Origin: Gavia stellata
Lineage: Eukaryota > Chordata > Aves > Gaviiformes > Gaviidae
DNA: 64,000 nt
Assembly (NCBI RefSeq): GCF_030936135.1
Contig: NC_082594.1
Span: 105,315,020-105,379,019, forward strand
Direction: 5' to 3'
Shown: positions 1 to 10,855 of the stretch, one piece after another
Numbering within the stretch: the stretch's first letter is position 1
How the letters are laid out: every line of letters begins with the position of its first letter
The notes under the pieces: generated by a model
Databases searched by the model: none
What the model was told of the DNA's origin: nothing
Seen by the model: the letters and a program-made list of their open reading frames with translations, nothing else
Program-made: the position numbers and the translations under genes

Positions 1-1534
1 ATTTTGGTCTTCCATCCCATCTGGATGCCTTTTTTTTTTTTCTTCCCCAGAACTTGCAAAGAGCTTCCTTCTGATTGCCTCCATTGTTTCTGCAAAGAAT
101 TGTTTTTGAATTATATCCATTAGCTTTAGGAGGATGTTGCTTATTTGCAACCATGGCACTGCCTTTCCAATGGCTGAGTTTAGAAGCCAACCAGTTAGAA
201 ACATTTGCACAGCAAATCCTTCCCTAACCCCACAAAGCCATGTGATCATTATCCTAACACGCAGATAACAGTATTAAATTATTATAGCTAAGCCTGCCAT
301 TGTTGCTGTTGAACTTATTTTAATTTACAGGTTGTGTTGTGTCATGGGTGTGTGTTTCTTAAAAGCACCTACTAACTGCACTTTTTGGATGTACTTCACA
401 TCTCTATGTTCGGGGAGAAGGGAGGGGCCTCATCTGTTACCTTCCTGTCAGAGATCTCTCGAATTCAGTAAGTGTGACTCAAGCAATTCCCCAAAGCCTT
501 CATACTCCACCAGTTCATTCATTTGTGTAAGATTCATGTTCGCATGAGAATGGTCTTCTAACTTTAGCGCCTGGCTTGTGGGGGTGTAATGCACTAAGGT
601 CTAAGGCACTGAGGCCTCTCACTGCACATGACCGCCTGCCTGACACAGCAGCCCAGTGTGCTCTCGCCCGGTAAGCATCCCTCTGCATGCTTTGGCCAAG
701 AGTCCCAGTGGATTTCAGTTCTGAGCTCAATAGAAGATGAGGGTGAGACCAGCAGCGACAACAACGCAGCCCAAGCATCTGTTACCCAGCTGTACACTGG
801 GGAGACATCCAGTACCTGCCCCTTACGTGGCCTGGCTACAGGTCGCCGTTACGGGGTGGCTCTGGTAGCTGCCATCTTGGCAGCCTTGGTGGGAGCAGAG
901 ACGCTGCCACCGAGTCCGCAGGTCAGAGGCAGAATGGGTCAGGCTGTGTCACGCTGAATTTCAGCTGCAGTAGTCGCTGTTTCAACTTGAAACTCTGCTA
1001 ATGCTCATTTTTAGCTCTCCTCACGGGTGTACTATACCAATTATTATGATGCTACTGAGAAGACGAGAAAGTAAGTTTGCTTTGGCCTCCTGATTACAAG
1101 CTATTCGACAAAGCCCTACATTTTAATTTGATTTCTTCCTTGTTCAACTGTCACAAGTCTCAGCTCTGGCAATATTCCTGCATGCCTTCGTTATCAATAG
1201 CACTCCCACAAATTTCGCATTGATCTTGCAATTAGCAGTGGGCAAAGGAATACCGTGGAGACCACAGCTGTCTCCCCCGGCTGATGAGCGGGAGGCTTAG
1301 GCTTCGCCCCTGTGCACTTGGCGTGTCAGGTACGGCCCCTGGGCGTAACGGCTGCGCTTACTCACCACCTCCACCCGGATAGTAACCGAAGATCTCGGGT
1401 TGGGGTGCAACCTTGCCAGAAAAGGCAGAATTTGTTAAATAGCCTCTAAATCCCATATATGAGTCCGTGTTTTTCCGTGAACACCCCGCAACAATGGGGG
1501 CTGCATTTCTGTACGCAGCTCTTGAGAGCAGCCA
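1..1534. other. 5' flanking region of APP, no recognised gene
   Basis: AT-rich to mixed sequence upstream of the CpG island. The longest open frame (628-957, +, 109 codons) has no resemblance to a family I recognise. I see no TATA-driven promoter, no RNA gene and no clear transposable element here. A pyrimidine tract ending in CAG at about 31-50 looks like a splice acceptor, but no coding frame follows it. In mammals a long gene-poor stretch lies upstream of APP, which agrees with this being intergenic. Confidence 0.6.
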
Positions 1535-1936
1535 TGGCGCGTCGAGGCCTTGGGGCTCCTGCAGGCACGGGAGCACGGCAGGCAGGGCGCTGTGGCGGCT
1601 TTGGAAGCCGTGGGAACGGCTATCGACGGTACCCAAGCGGCCGAGGAGGCGGCTGCCGCAGCCGCCAACGACCCGTAGGAGGGCAACGCGCCCTCCGGTT
1701 TAAGGCTGGCCTGGGAGCCGGCCCGAGGCCGCACCGAACCGCCGGGCCCGGGCCTGAGGAGCCGCCTCGCAGCGCGGGCCTAACCCCACGGTGCCAGGGC
1801 CCGGGGCGGGGGCAGCGGGGCGGCGGGAAGCCAGAGGACAGGGCGGCCCGGCCCGCCACGACCGCGGCAGGCGGCGAGCCGCGCCCCGGCCGCCGGCGCC
1901 GAGGGCCGCCCGCCGGCACTGCACCGCCCGGGCGCC

Positions 1937-1950
1937 GCCGCTAGGTGTCT
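1937..1950 (+). promoter_or_regulatory. APP: Candidate CTCF site (APB-beta-like) in APP promoter
   Basis: The sequence gccgctaggtgtct closely resembles the human APP promoter element APB-beta (core gccgctaggggt, recalled from memory), a known CTCF-binding activator site. The single difference in the core falls at a degenerate position of the CTCF consensus. It lies about 120 bp upstream of the inferred start site, somewhat further than the roughly -90 position in human. Binding is inferred, not shown. Confidence 0.65.
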
Positions 1951-1954
1951 CCGC

Positions 1955-1963
1955 GGGCGGGGA
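1955..1963 (+). promoter_or_regulatory. GC box (Sp/KLF-type)
   Basis: The sequence gggcgggga is a GC box just downstream of the CTCF-like element. Sp1 sites are established components of mammalian APP promoters. Many similar strings occur in this island, so this one is singled out only for its position in the proximal promoter. Confidence 0.45.
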
Positions 1964-1995
1964 GGGCCGGGCCGGCCGGGCCGCACCGCCCGCTC

Positions 1996-2004
1996 GGGGG
2001 CGGG
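1996..2004 (+). promoter_or_regulatory. GC box (Sp/KLF-type), proximal
   Basis: The sequence gggggcggg is a strong consensus GC box about 60 bp upstream of the inferred transcription start and just upstream of the CAGCTG E-box. This spacing is typical for Sp1-driven TATA-less promoters. Confidence 0.55.
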
Positions 2005-2011
2005 CCGGGCC

Positions 2012-2021
2012 ATCAGCTGAC
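2012..2021 (+). promoter_or_regulatory. APP: E-box element (USF/AP-4-like) in APP proximal promoter
   Basis: The sequence atcagctgac contains the E-box CAGCTG at 2014-2019. The human APP promoter has the same decamer at roughly -50 to -36, where USF binding has been reported. Here it lies about 47 to 42 bp upstream of the inferred start site, so sequence and spacing both look conserved. No TATA box is present at the -30 position. Confidence 0.65.
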
Positions 2022-2057
2022 CGGCCCCGCCGCGGCGCTCGGCTAGTGCCGCCGCAG

Positions 2058-2064
2058 CTCAGTC
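2058..2064 (+). promoter_or_regulatory. APP: Initiator-like sequence, inferred APP transcription start
   Basis: The sequence ctcagtc resembles an initiator, with A2061 as the likely +1. It is followed closely by ccggcagcgg, which parallels the segment just after the start site in human APP. The assignment rests on this similarity and on the distance to the E-box. CpG-island promoters often use several start sites. Confidence 0.5.
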
Positions 2065-2163
2065 GCTCTCCCCGGCAGCGGCGCGGCCCCGCGGATTTAC
2101 AGCCGGACCCCGCCGCGTCTCGCCGGCCTCCCTCCTTCCCCCCTCCCCCTCCCGGCCGCCGCG
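2061..2163 (+). other. APP: APP 5' untranslated region (inferred)
   Basis: About 103 nt between the inferred start site and the ATG. It is GC-rich, has no upstream ATG, and carries a pure pyrimidine tract at 2127-2153 close to the start codon. The human APP 5' UTR is somewhat longer and is reported to contain an iron-responsive-element-like stem-loop. I cannot identify an equivalent loop by eye. The 5' boundary depends on the inferred start site. Confidence 0.55.
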
Positions 2164-2220
2164 ATGCTGCCGCACGTAGCCCTCCTGCTGCTGGCCGCCG
2201 GCGCCGCCCGGGCCCTCGAG
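2164..2220 (+). CDS. APP: Amyloid beta precursor protein, exon 1 (signal peptide)
   Basis: Codes for residues 1-19 of APP, a type I membrane glycoprotein involved in neuronal adhesion, synapse formation and signalling, and the source of amyloid-beta peptides. The peptide starts MLPHVALLLLAA and ends in ARALE. It has a hydrophobic core of Leu/Ala (residues 5-15) and small residues at -3 and -1 (A15, A17) for signal peptidase cleavage before L18, as in human APP. A residue usually Trp in human (position 13) is Gly here. The ATG has G at -3 and no upstream ATG competes. The exon ends in phase 0 at a gtaagc donor, exactly where vertebrate APP exon 1 ends, and exon 2 continues the frame. The open frame runs on past the donor to 2589, but that part is intron. 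Confidence 0.95.
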
Positions 2221-2714
2221 GTAAGCGGAGCAGTGGGCGGCCGGGCGGGGGCTTCCCCGCCGTCCTCCTCCGCTTCTCCGAGGCTTTGTCTGCTCGCAGC
2301 CGTCCCTGCGGCGTGGGTTCCCCAGCGGCGGGGCGGGCGGGCGGGAGTCGCCGGCGCCCGTCACGCAGCCGGGCGGCGGGGGGCTCCTTCCCCGGCTGCC
2401 GTCGCCCTCCCGCCGCCGAACAATAGGACCGCTCCCGCCGAGCGCGGCGGCGAGCCGGGGGGTGGCGGAGGCGGCGAGGAGGAAGAGGACTGGGAGCCGC
2501 CGGGGCGGGCGCCCCCCGTCACGCGTGTCCGCGGCGGGCCGCGGGTGGCTGGGGCCGTCCCTGCCGCCGGGGCCGGTTCCCTTCGCTGATCCGGCTGCCA
2601 TCGCAGGGGCGCTTCCCGCTTAACTTCGGCCGCCGCCCGCGGAGCCGTCTGGCGCGGCGGGTGGGGGGCGGTGGCGGGGGTCCGCGGGGAGGGTCGGCGG
2701 CACCGCCAGCCGGC

Positions 2715-2742
2715 GGGCAGGGCAGGGCAGGGCAGGGGAGGG
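2715..2742 (+). repeat. GGGCA tandem repeat, G-quadruplex-capable
   Basis: Four GGGCA units in a row followed by ggggaggg, giving at least five G-tracts of three or more with loops of one or two bases. This is a canonical quadruplex-forming pattern on the non-template strand of APP, about 500 bp into intron 1 and inside the CpG island. Confidence 0.8.
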
Positions 2743-3129
2743 CCGAGCGCGTCCCGCGGGGGCTTCGCCGCCGGGGAAGGGAAACTTTCCCTGCGTGGGG
2801 GCGCGCCCTGGGAAGGGGAGCCGGGGGGCCGGCGGCGTCCCCCCGCGGGGCGGGGGCCGGGGGCGCGGAGCCGGGCTGCGGGAACCGCCGCCCCCGGCGG
2901 GGGTGCAGCCGGGGGAGGGCAGGGCAGCGCCTCCCCCGTCGCGGACCCACACGCAGGTGTGTGGGGCGGCAGTGGGGAGCTCCCGGCGGGCTGGCGCAGC
3001 AGCCCTGCGGGGGCGGGAAGGCGGCGCCCGCGGAGGTGCGTGGGGAGGGGGAGAGGGCGGCGGCCGGCGCCGTGCCGTGTCCCCCCCGCGGGCGGGCCGG
3101 TGCCGAGCGGCGCGGAGGCGCGAGAAGAT

Positions 3130-3159
3130 GGCGCCTCTGCAGTGCAGCAGAGAGGCGCC
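3130..3159. repeat. 9-bp perfect inverted repeat (hairpin)
   Basis: Arms ggcgcctct (3130-3138) and agaggcgcc (3151-3159) are exact reverse complements around a 12-nt loop. The left arm directly follows aagatg, forming an aagatggcgcc string that resembles a YY1 site. It lies in the CpG island within the first kilobase of intron 1. Confidence 0.75.
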
Positions 3160-3211
3160 GCCGTGCGCGCTGCGGCCGCCGGCAGCCCGCGCCCCTCCGC
3201 GGCCGCCCCTG

Positions 3212-3241
3212 CCCTCCCCTCCCCTCCCCTCCCTCCCCTCC
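3212..3241 (-). repeat. CCCCT-rich polypyrimidine tract, quadruplex-capable on - strand
   Basis: A 30-nt uninterrupted C/T tract made of repeated ccct and cccct units. The complementary strand has six G-tracts of three or four bases separated by single A residues, a strong quadruplex pattern on the template strand of APP. Confidence 0.8.
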
Positions 3242-3545
3242 GCGGGGGCGGCTCCGCCCGCCCCTGGCCTGGCGGCACCCTCCGCCGGGCCCCCCCCTCG
3301 GGGTGGGGCTGGCGGTGGGAGGGGTCCCCCGTACCCCTCCTCCGCCGGGGGGGTGAGAGCAACCGCGGCTCCTGCCGGGGCGGGGGGCAGCCGGGGGGAC
3401 CCCGGCAGGGCCAGGCAAGCCCGCTCCCCAAAGGCGGGCCCGACAGGACTGGGTGTCGGTGCTCCACGCCCAAAAAAGGGTGTGGGAGGGGGGAGTTACC
3501 GTCTGGTTTCCTTCGTTCCTTGGTTGCCAGACCTCGGCCTGGAGA

Positions 3546-6144
3546 CCTCAGGGACTTCTGTCCTCCTCTAGTGTTACCCCCCCTTCTGCCGGGGGGGCTG
3601 AGGGGGTGGATGGGGGTGAGGTGAATGCCAACATTTAGGCTAAAAGCAGAGCCTGAAGCCTGGCGCTCCCCCTTGGGGAGGGGGATGCAGGCCTGTGGCT
3701 CAGGTGCCCTTCCCAGGAGGGACCCAGGTACCCGGCGGTGAGAGGAGACAGCTCTCTGTCCCGGCTCTCCATCCCCGATGCTGAGGCTGCCAGCCACAGG
3801 CTCTCGCCTCCAGGCGTGATCTTGCCAATGTCGAGCAGGGTGTATCAAGCCAAGCAGTTATAAAGATGCGCAGAGGTTTAAACCTTCCAGTTACAAAACT
3901 CATTTGGGTTTTATTAGCTTGATGCGACCGTTTGTTTCTGAATGCAATAGAAGGAACTCTCTTCCTTGGGTGCATAGCTGAAGTAAAAAATGAGGTTTTA
4001 CTATTGAGACCATGCTTCAGGATAGACCATAGAGGGATGGGCATTTCTGTTGGGTCCCTGTAGCCCCGGCCTTACAGATAGGTATTGCCACTGTAAAGGC
4101 GCTTGCAAGAAAGGGGGCTTGGATTTTGCACCAAAACCCTTCTGGGGAGAGTCTGTATTCAGAGACCTCTGCAATGGTATCTGCCTTAGTGGTATCCAGA
4201 ATTTTCAGAGACGTCCTTTGCCTTGAAACATTTGCTTAAATGGGCACTGATGTTCCTGCAGAAGCTTTCGATCTTGTTCTGTCATTCCGTATGAACATTT
4301 GAGGCTTTGCATTTATCCTTTTTTTTAATGTTTGATAGTGGGGTAGGTTTCAACATCTGGTCTTTCTTACTGTGAACAGGCATTTGTCAGTCTTGATACT
4401 CTCAGGCTGATGTTTTGAACAAGTGACTGCTTTTATAATACTAAAATATTTCATAATAGGAATTGCATGTGTGCATTTACCGCACTTGAACTGTATTCAT
4501 ATGCTAAAGTGTGCAATTCTGGTGTTTGATTCTCTTCAGATCTCTCTTCCGAAATGAAACATTTTTTCTGCCATTTTAACAATTTCTTTCTGGAAAGCGG
4601 CAAAGAACCTGTACTTTGCTTGCACAGGGTATGGCATCAGGAAGAGGGAAAGCAGGAACAAAATAAATTCTTTCTATATTACACATGAAGAATTTATTTC
4701 TAAAATTACAGGTAGATTAGTATTTATGCAGCTTTAAAGGAAATACTCCTTAATGATGCTCTGGTCATGTCATGGTTGCTTAGTAGGTTGCTTCGGCCAC
4801 TCATGTGAATCATACTTACTGGGGGGGTTAGGAAATCCATTGGCCAAGAGCTCTCATAATGTGCAAAACTGTCATATTCTTCAGTAGCTATTTTTCCATT
4901 TAATCTCTTTCCATTAAATGTCTGATGTCAGTATATAAATGCAAAAGACAATAACTATCCTTGTAAATTTGTGTGAATGAGTCCGGTTTATAAATCAAGA
5001 TTTCTTCTAATTAGCACACTGAGGTTATCGGGATTTCTGCCATGCCTGTTCTGCTTGCTGCTCTAGCTCCATGTTGATAAGCAAGAGACTTACACCAGCC
5101 AGCTGAAATCAAGTTGTTAAGACATCGACATCGTACAAGCTGACCCTCAGAAAGTTAAATGACAAAAAGTATATTGCCTGACAGTTGTTTTGAAACTGGA
5201 TAATGTGGTGCTTTATATGTTGTTATTATTATTTTTTTTCTAATGGGGCACCCAAAATATTTGTTTCTTCATGGCTTAGTTTTCAAGCAGACCTTTAGAA
5301 ATGACTCTGCAAAGTGGGAACAGGAAGGAAGCTTTTCCTTCGGTTCCATTACAGACTTCGGTTCCTCTTCCTGTCAAATCTGTTCCTGAATTCCCCTGGC
5401 AAAGGTTTTGCGTTTGTTGAAGGTTCTCTTTTGCACTTCCTATTTAAAATGCTGCAGTGCTGGGGTGGGTGGCTGCATGGGTAAGCAGGCAGGGCAGGCG
5501 CTGTGGCTTCTGGTGCGCCATCAGGATCCTTGGCAGTCAGGTGGACAAGTTAGAAGAGTAAAAAAGGAGCTTATCCCCTCACTCCCCCATTTGTCTTTTG
5601 TTTGATTAATGAGCAACAGACAATTTTGAGACTCACATTCTCTTCAAATGCATTTTCTGGGAAAAATGTGATCAGTTGCTGTGCTTCTTCACAAAACATG
5701 TATGAAAAACAGGAGGGAACTGACAAGATTTTGATTTTTTTTTTTAATGTTTTTTTCTCCATGAGCTGTTTGTGTGACAGATGCGATCTTTCTTAATCAG
5801 TTTTAATTGGTCAGTGTTGAATTCTATGGCAAACCCACAAGAAGTATAGATCGTCTTTGGCTTTTCATGACTGTCTCTCTTTGCATATGTTTAATAAACT
5901 GTAAAGGATAATAAACAGCTTGGTTTGTAAGTTGTGTGAAGAAAAGGTACGATGATTTATTTTAATTGGCAGTCCTTTTCCAATACAAAGCTTAGCAAAA
6001 TAGCTTAAGAGCATGGAAACTGCACGTAACTGCTTAATGAATTGGCAGCTGTTTTTCTGGGCAGAATAATTTTTTTTAGTGACTCAGTAAAATAATTAAC
6101 ACGTGCTGCTGGGTGTGGGGACTTGGTCAAGAAATTAGTAGATA
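3546..6144. other. Intron 1 segment without recognised features
   Basis: Base composition shifts from the GC-rich island to AT-rich sequence. I see only short homopolymers and short unsupported open frames (the longest about 114 codons, minus strand, 3700-4044). No transposable element was recognised. Confidence 0.5.
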
Positions 6145-6345
6145 GGATCACAGGATCCCTCAGGAGGTCTCTGGTCCACCCCCCTGCCCAAACCAGGGCC
6201 GGTTCTGGGGTCAGACCAGGCTGCTCAGGACTTTCTGCAGTTGGGTCTTGAAAATGGAGCTCCAAGGACAGAGCCTGCACAACCTCGCTGGGCAACCTGC
6301 TCCATCTGCAGTTCGGGTGGTTCATGCCTGCCTCGAAACACGTCT
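6145..6345 (-). mobile_element. CR1 LINE 3' fragment, old copy
   Basis: Read on the minus strand this matches the 3' part of a CR1 retrotransposon. The + strand shows the usual succession in reverse: a ggtctctggtcca string, a block near ctgccca, a cagaccaggctgctcag string, then gggcaacctgctcca. It is diverged and lacks a clean octamer tail, so it is probably an older subfamily. Edges are approximate. Confidence 0.8.
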
Positions 6346-9300
6346 CCAAACTGTTACTTGTTTATTTTTAAGGTAGTATCTCTAGGCTTAATTTACCTTC
6401 CTTAATCCTGAATACTCTGAATGAATGTCATTTTGACACCTGTCACATCTTCAAAAAAATGTGTGTAATAATCAGGAGTTGAAAAAATTCTATTTGGGTT
6501 TAATAAAAAAAAAATACTAATGTCTGTCAAATGTCCGTGTATATGTATATACATGTATGCATACACATAATTCATTAAATCACCTAATGTGTCAATATAA
6601 TGTATGCAACTATATATTGAAATCCTCAATATATTTGCATATTTAATGTATGAGATTAAAAACACCATATGCGTACATCTGTGTATATACATTATATTAG
6701 CATATAGGCTATATTAAACCAATAGTCTCTTACATACCTCCTTATATCCAAGCAATGAAGAGGCAGAGTTCTAGACTGCTACTGATAAAAACATAATTGG
6801 TTTTATATACGGTAATAGGTTCATTGAAGTTGGTAGGTGAACTATCTGGCGTGGTTTTAACATGTAAGTCTAGAGCTGTGTGTTATTAGATTTAAATTCA
6901 GGGGATTTTGAAAAAATCCCGTGGCGTAAGAAGATTAAAAGTAAAGCAAATTGAAAAAATACCGAATTACTTTCTGTGAGCTTGGTTAACTGTTAGAGCA
7001 TGCTCTTGCGATAAGAGTTTACAACAGTTGCTGCTAGGCTGAGGATTGCCAAGAGCAATGTTGACAACGAACTTGAGCCTGGAATAATTTGGAGTCAAAG
7101 GGCTCCACTCAAGAAAAGTCAAAAATTTTGCTCTGACCTGCTTTTTTTGTTTAAAACTGAATGCAGTCGGTCTGATGAGACCTTGTTCTCACAACTTGAT
7201 CTGGAATCTGCCCTCCTTCCCTGACTCTACTTCAGAAATACCTGTGATTGAGGTATTGAAAACATGTTTTCTATCCCTTTTGGTGATACCAAATCAGCTG
7301 AGAATATCAGCCTGTAATGGCTGGTGTTTGGTTTTGAGTCTTCTGCCCTGAATAAGTCACTTTTCTGCCCTCGATTGTAATGTGACGTTGGTTCTGAAAC
7401 CTGGGTATTTGTTTTCTTTTTTAATTCATTTTGATTAAAAAACCTTTAGAGACCTACCTCGTTATTAAATCTTGTTGTGCTCTGCTGTAGATTCCAAAAG
7501 CTCTGGAGATGCCTTCAGTTACCAAAAATACCTACCTTTCCTTGTGAGAATTTAGTCATACAACAAAAGAGAAACAAAATAAATGGGGATAATGGCCTCT
7601 GTTCAAGGGGATAAGTTTGAATGACAGCCAATTAGTCTGTGTGTATATATATGAGTGTTTATTAAAAAATGCCACACCACAAGCTCCTTGCTATATGGAG
7701 GATATGTTTTGATACTGCACTTTGTGGCAGAACAAATACTTGACATTGATTCAAATAATTATAAAACAAAATATCACATGGTGGAAATACAGGTAAGGGG
7801 CAATACACTCCACAGTGCGTAATTAATGCAAGTGTCTTGCAGTGGCTCATAAAATGGGCTTTCCAGATGACAAGCACATCTTGGTGTGTGAACATAAAGA
7901 TAGCAAAGTAAGTGATGCTTTTTAGAAGGGTGGAAAACCTTAAACCAGCTACTGATGGTAAGGACACTGCTATTCCACGATTGTATGTTGCAGGTTTCTT
8001 GTGCTGCATTAATAGAAACAGGAGAGCGCGATGGATATGGGTATTGCTGGTTTCTTTACTTTAGCTTCCACTGTAACAACTTTATAAGCACTGTGATTCT
8101 TCAGCTGAGAAGCAGGACTTCTGGCGTGCTGTGTTTTTTTGATGGTCCTCCCAGCAAGATCAAGAGAACTTGATCTTCTCTTGAGGACTTAGTGTTAAAG
8201 GATAAGTGTAGATTGCAGTGATTTAGAAGGCTTTCCAAAAGAAGCAAACCTTCTGGTCAACTGATGGCATTCCATGGATTGTGGGTCAGCCGAGCTTTAA
8301 ACAGAGGAGCATGTGAGCCAGTGTGCTTTGTGGTTTTATAATCTGGCTGCTCTTTTCAGGCGGTAGTTAAACACTGCTGTTTGGCTGGCAGCCGAACTAG
8401 CTCAGGAGCTGACTGCTGAAAGCTGCTCTTCCTGCTTCCACCAGTGGCCACCAGTCTGTAAGCTTTTCAGCTCTTCTTGACCCCTCTCTAGGCTGGTTTT
8501 ATGATCCTGTGCCGTGTTGAAAGAAATGTGCTGTGCCTTTTTGGGTAGGTGTCATCTTCTGGCAGATGCTTCAGAGACCTGAGTCAGAAAATGGCCACAA
8601 GCAGTCTCTGACTGGCGCAGCTAAAAGAGCAGGCAGCTTCTTTGGGGAAGAGCACCAACCTCTGAAACTACATTTGCTGAAGATGATGTAACAGCATTTA
8701 ATTCAGTTGTTAGTCTCTTTGCCTCCCTCTGGTCACCTGCAGCAGAGCATGAACAGCCTTTTCACACCTGACCCCTCTTTGCTTCCTGATTGTTAAAAGT
8801 TAGTGTCAAGTTGCCTCGAAAGCCAAAAATCCACAAGGAGCTGCATTCAAGGATGGATAACTCCGTTCAGTTCCCACTGACCCATTTTGAGCTAATCCAG
8901 ATAGGCATTCCCTGTTCACCTTTTCCTGGTCTGTCTTTCCTTAGAGCAGAGTTTATCTACTCAACCACAGCAGATAACACATGACAGGAATGGGGCAAAA
9001 CTGGTTGTACCTGTTACTAAAAGCATTTAAAAATGACTCCTTTTCAGAGCAGTCTACCAATGTGATCCAACTTGGCAGTTTGCATGATTTACATAATTTC
9101 TGTTCGGAATTGCAATTAGTAAAACAAAGTGCATGTCTAATAGGAGTTCAAGATGGGGGCAGGGGGGAGGGTGAGCAAAACTCTATATTGTTTGGGAACT
9201 GTATTAATTTTGGACTTTGAGTTTTTGAAACTATGAAATGGGAGTTTACATCTATACAGCTCAAATTTAGCTAATACAGTCATTTGGTGCTAATAGATTA

Positions 9301-10855
9301 GAAATAATACCATTTTTTTTTTATGGTGAAGGTGAAAATTGCCTCCTCATCCACCTCCAAAATTTAGAAATAGTATCCAATGGACACACACAGAAAAAAA
9401 GTAGACATGGGGCAGAATTTTGGAGTTATTTCCAATTTCCTTGTCATGCTATTGCATCGTCTTTGTGCCTGCAGCAAACCTTCTCTTACCTTATCAGCAC
9501 ATTTTTAAAGAGGAGATTGCTCATTCTGAAGCTCTGACCCTGTAAAACCGATTTTTCTCTTAATTAATGGGCTCTGCAAAGGGCTGATTTCGAACCCCTC
9601 CACCTGCTTTGTCAGATACCATAGTAGTGAGATAAAGAGCTAACCTGAATTATTCTTTCTGTGCTTAGTTATGTAAATTTATTTGTAACTGGAGTTTTGG
9701 ATCTGGAATATGGAGTACTGAGCTGATACAGTGGTTTTATAGCATTCTGGTTTCTCATCATTTGAAAGGTAACTTGAAAAACTACATTTGTTCCCTATGT
9801 CTCACCTGAAAACATGAAGAGATATATTTCCATTGTATTATTGTTAAAGGTTTGATTCTGTTATAGTTAATTTTTGAAGCTCCTCGTGAACTGAGTCATG
9901 GCTTTTAGGGTTTTTTTTTTTGATTGAAAAAAAAAGTCCTTTTTAATACACATCTCATATAATGCCTGTATATTTGTTTATGTAAACAGTGAAAAATACA
10001 GTGTTGTCTAGGGGAGGATAAACTGATGAAGAGAAGAAAACTGTTAATGCAACAGAAAGGCAGTGACTTTAAAATAGCATTCATTATTTTGGGTATTTTC
10101 CTTTTTTTCTTGATAGGTGTTGTAAATTTAAATGTACTAAATGTTGATTGATCATAGTTTAATTGTTGAGTACTTGCAGTATGGAAATTAGGAGGTTTTG
10201 TACATGCATAGCATTAGTAAGCATCTAGACCTGTAGAAGGCGTTAAGCTGTTGGGTTGTTATGAAGCTTTTTTGGTATTCTTCTGCAGCTCTGCTAAGTG
10301 TGCCTTGTCTGTCCTCTGCCCAGTTCTCTTAAGTATGAAGTGGAATAAAATTGCTTTTAATGACACGTCTTTCAGCATCCTAATTTTGTCACTGTTTCCT
10401 TTTGCTACTTTTATCTTTGGTTCCATTAAGTCTTAGAAGGATAATATTGATCTGAAGTTGCTTAACAACAAACTTTTTAAACTGAGAATTTTGGAACTCG
10501 GACATGTCTTCTTTCAGTGTTGTTTAGGACCTAGAACTTCATTGCAAGCAACTTGCTGGTGAGAGCTTGTCTGTAATCCCAGTGTCCAGAGGAATATGAA
10601 TTATCGTGAGAATGTCAACTTTATATTATTAAAAAAAGAAAAAGAGGGCAAAACAAAAAAAAAAACCCAGCTTAGAATTTATATAATAAATTTTATGCAA
10701 GAGAGTAAGAAGGGGAGAAGGGGAGTTGGAAAGCCTAAAAAGTCAAAGAGCAAATAAGGGATCTGTAATACATGTGAGTGTTTGAGAGAGTTTTGAGTAG
10801 TTGTGAAGGCCCCCAAAGGGACCTGGGCACTGGCAGTCTCTTTCACTTTTGTTTA
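6346..10855. other. Intron 1 segment, AT-rich, no recognised gene
   Basis: Holds an A/T-rich, TA-alternating stretch at about 6535-6720 and several short homopolymers. Open frames are short (up to about 115 codons) and resemble no known family. Confidence 0.5.

Larger units (their letters stand above)
1535..3545. promoter_or_regulatory. APP: CpG island spanning the APP promoter, exon 1 and start of intron 1
   Basis: G+C and CpG density rise sharply near 1535 and fall away by about 3500. CpG dinucleotides are frequent throughout, while the flanks are CpG-poor. The island covers the inferred core promoter, the 5' UTR, exon 1 and about 1.3 kb of intron 1. Vertebrate APP is known to have a GC-rich, TATA-less, housekeeping-type promoter in a CpG island, and this matches. 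Stop codons are scarce in all frames here, so long spurious open frames appear on both strands. The edges are judged by eye and could move by 100 bp or so. Confidence 0.88.

Noticed and set aside
31..50. Pyrimidine tract ending in CAG at the left edge, resembling a splice acceptor
   Set aside because: No open exon with a donor follows, and such strings are common by chance.
628..957. 109-codon open frame in the 5' flank with a hydrophobic Ala/Leu segment near its end
   Set aside because: No recognised family, no splice or promoter support, and the length is compatible with chance.
1459..1944. 161-codon + strand open frame upstream of exon 1
   Set aside because: A GC-driven frame in the promoter region, rich in Arg/Gly/Pro. 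It ends before the inferred start site and matches no family.
2361..3848. 495-codon minus-strand open frame antisense to exon 1 and early intron 1, plus several 200-300-codon frames on both strands
   Set aside because: They lie in the CpG island, where AT-poor sequence removes stop codons in all frames. The peptides are Pro/Arg/Gly/Ala-rich low complexity and overlap one another.
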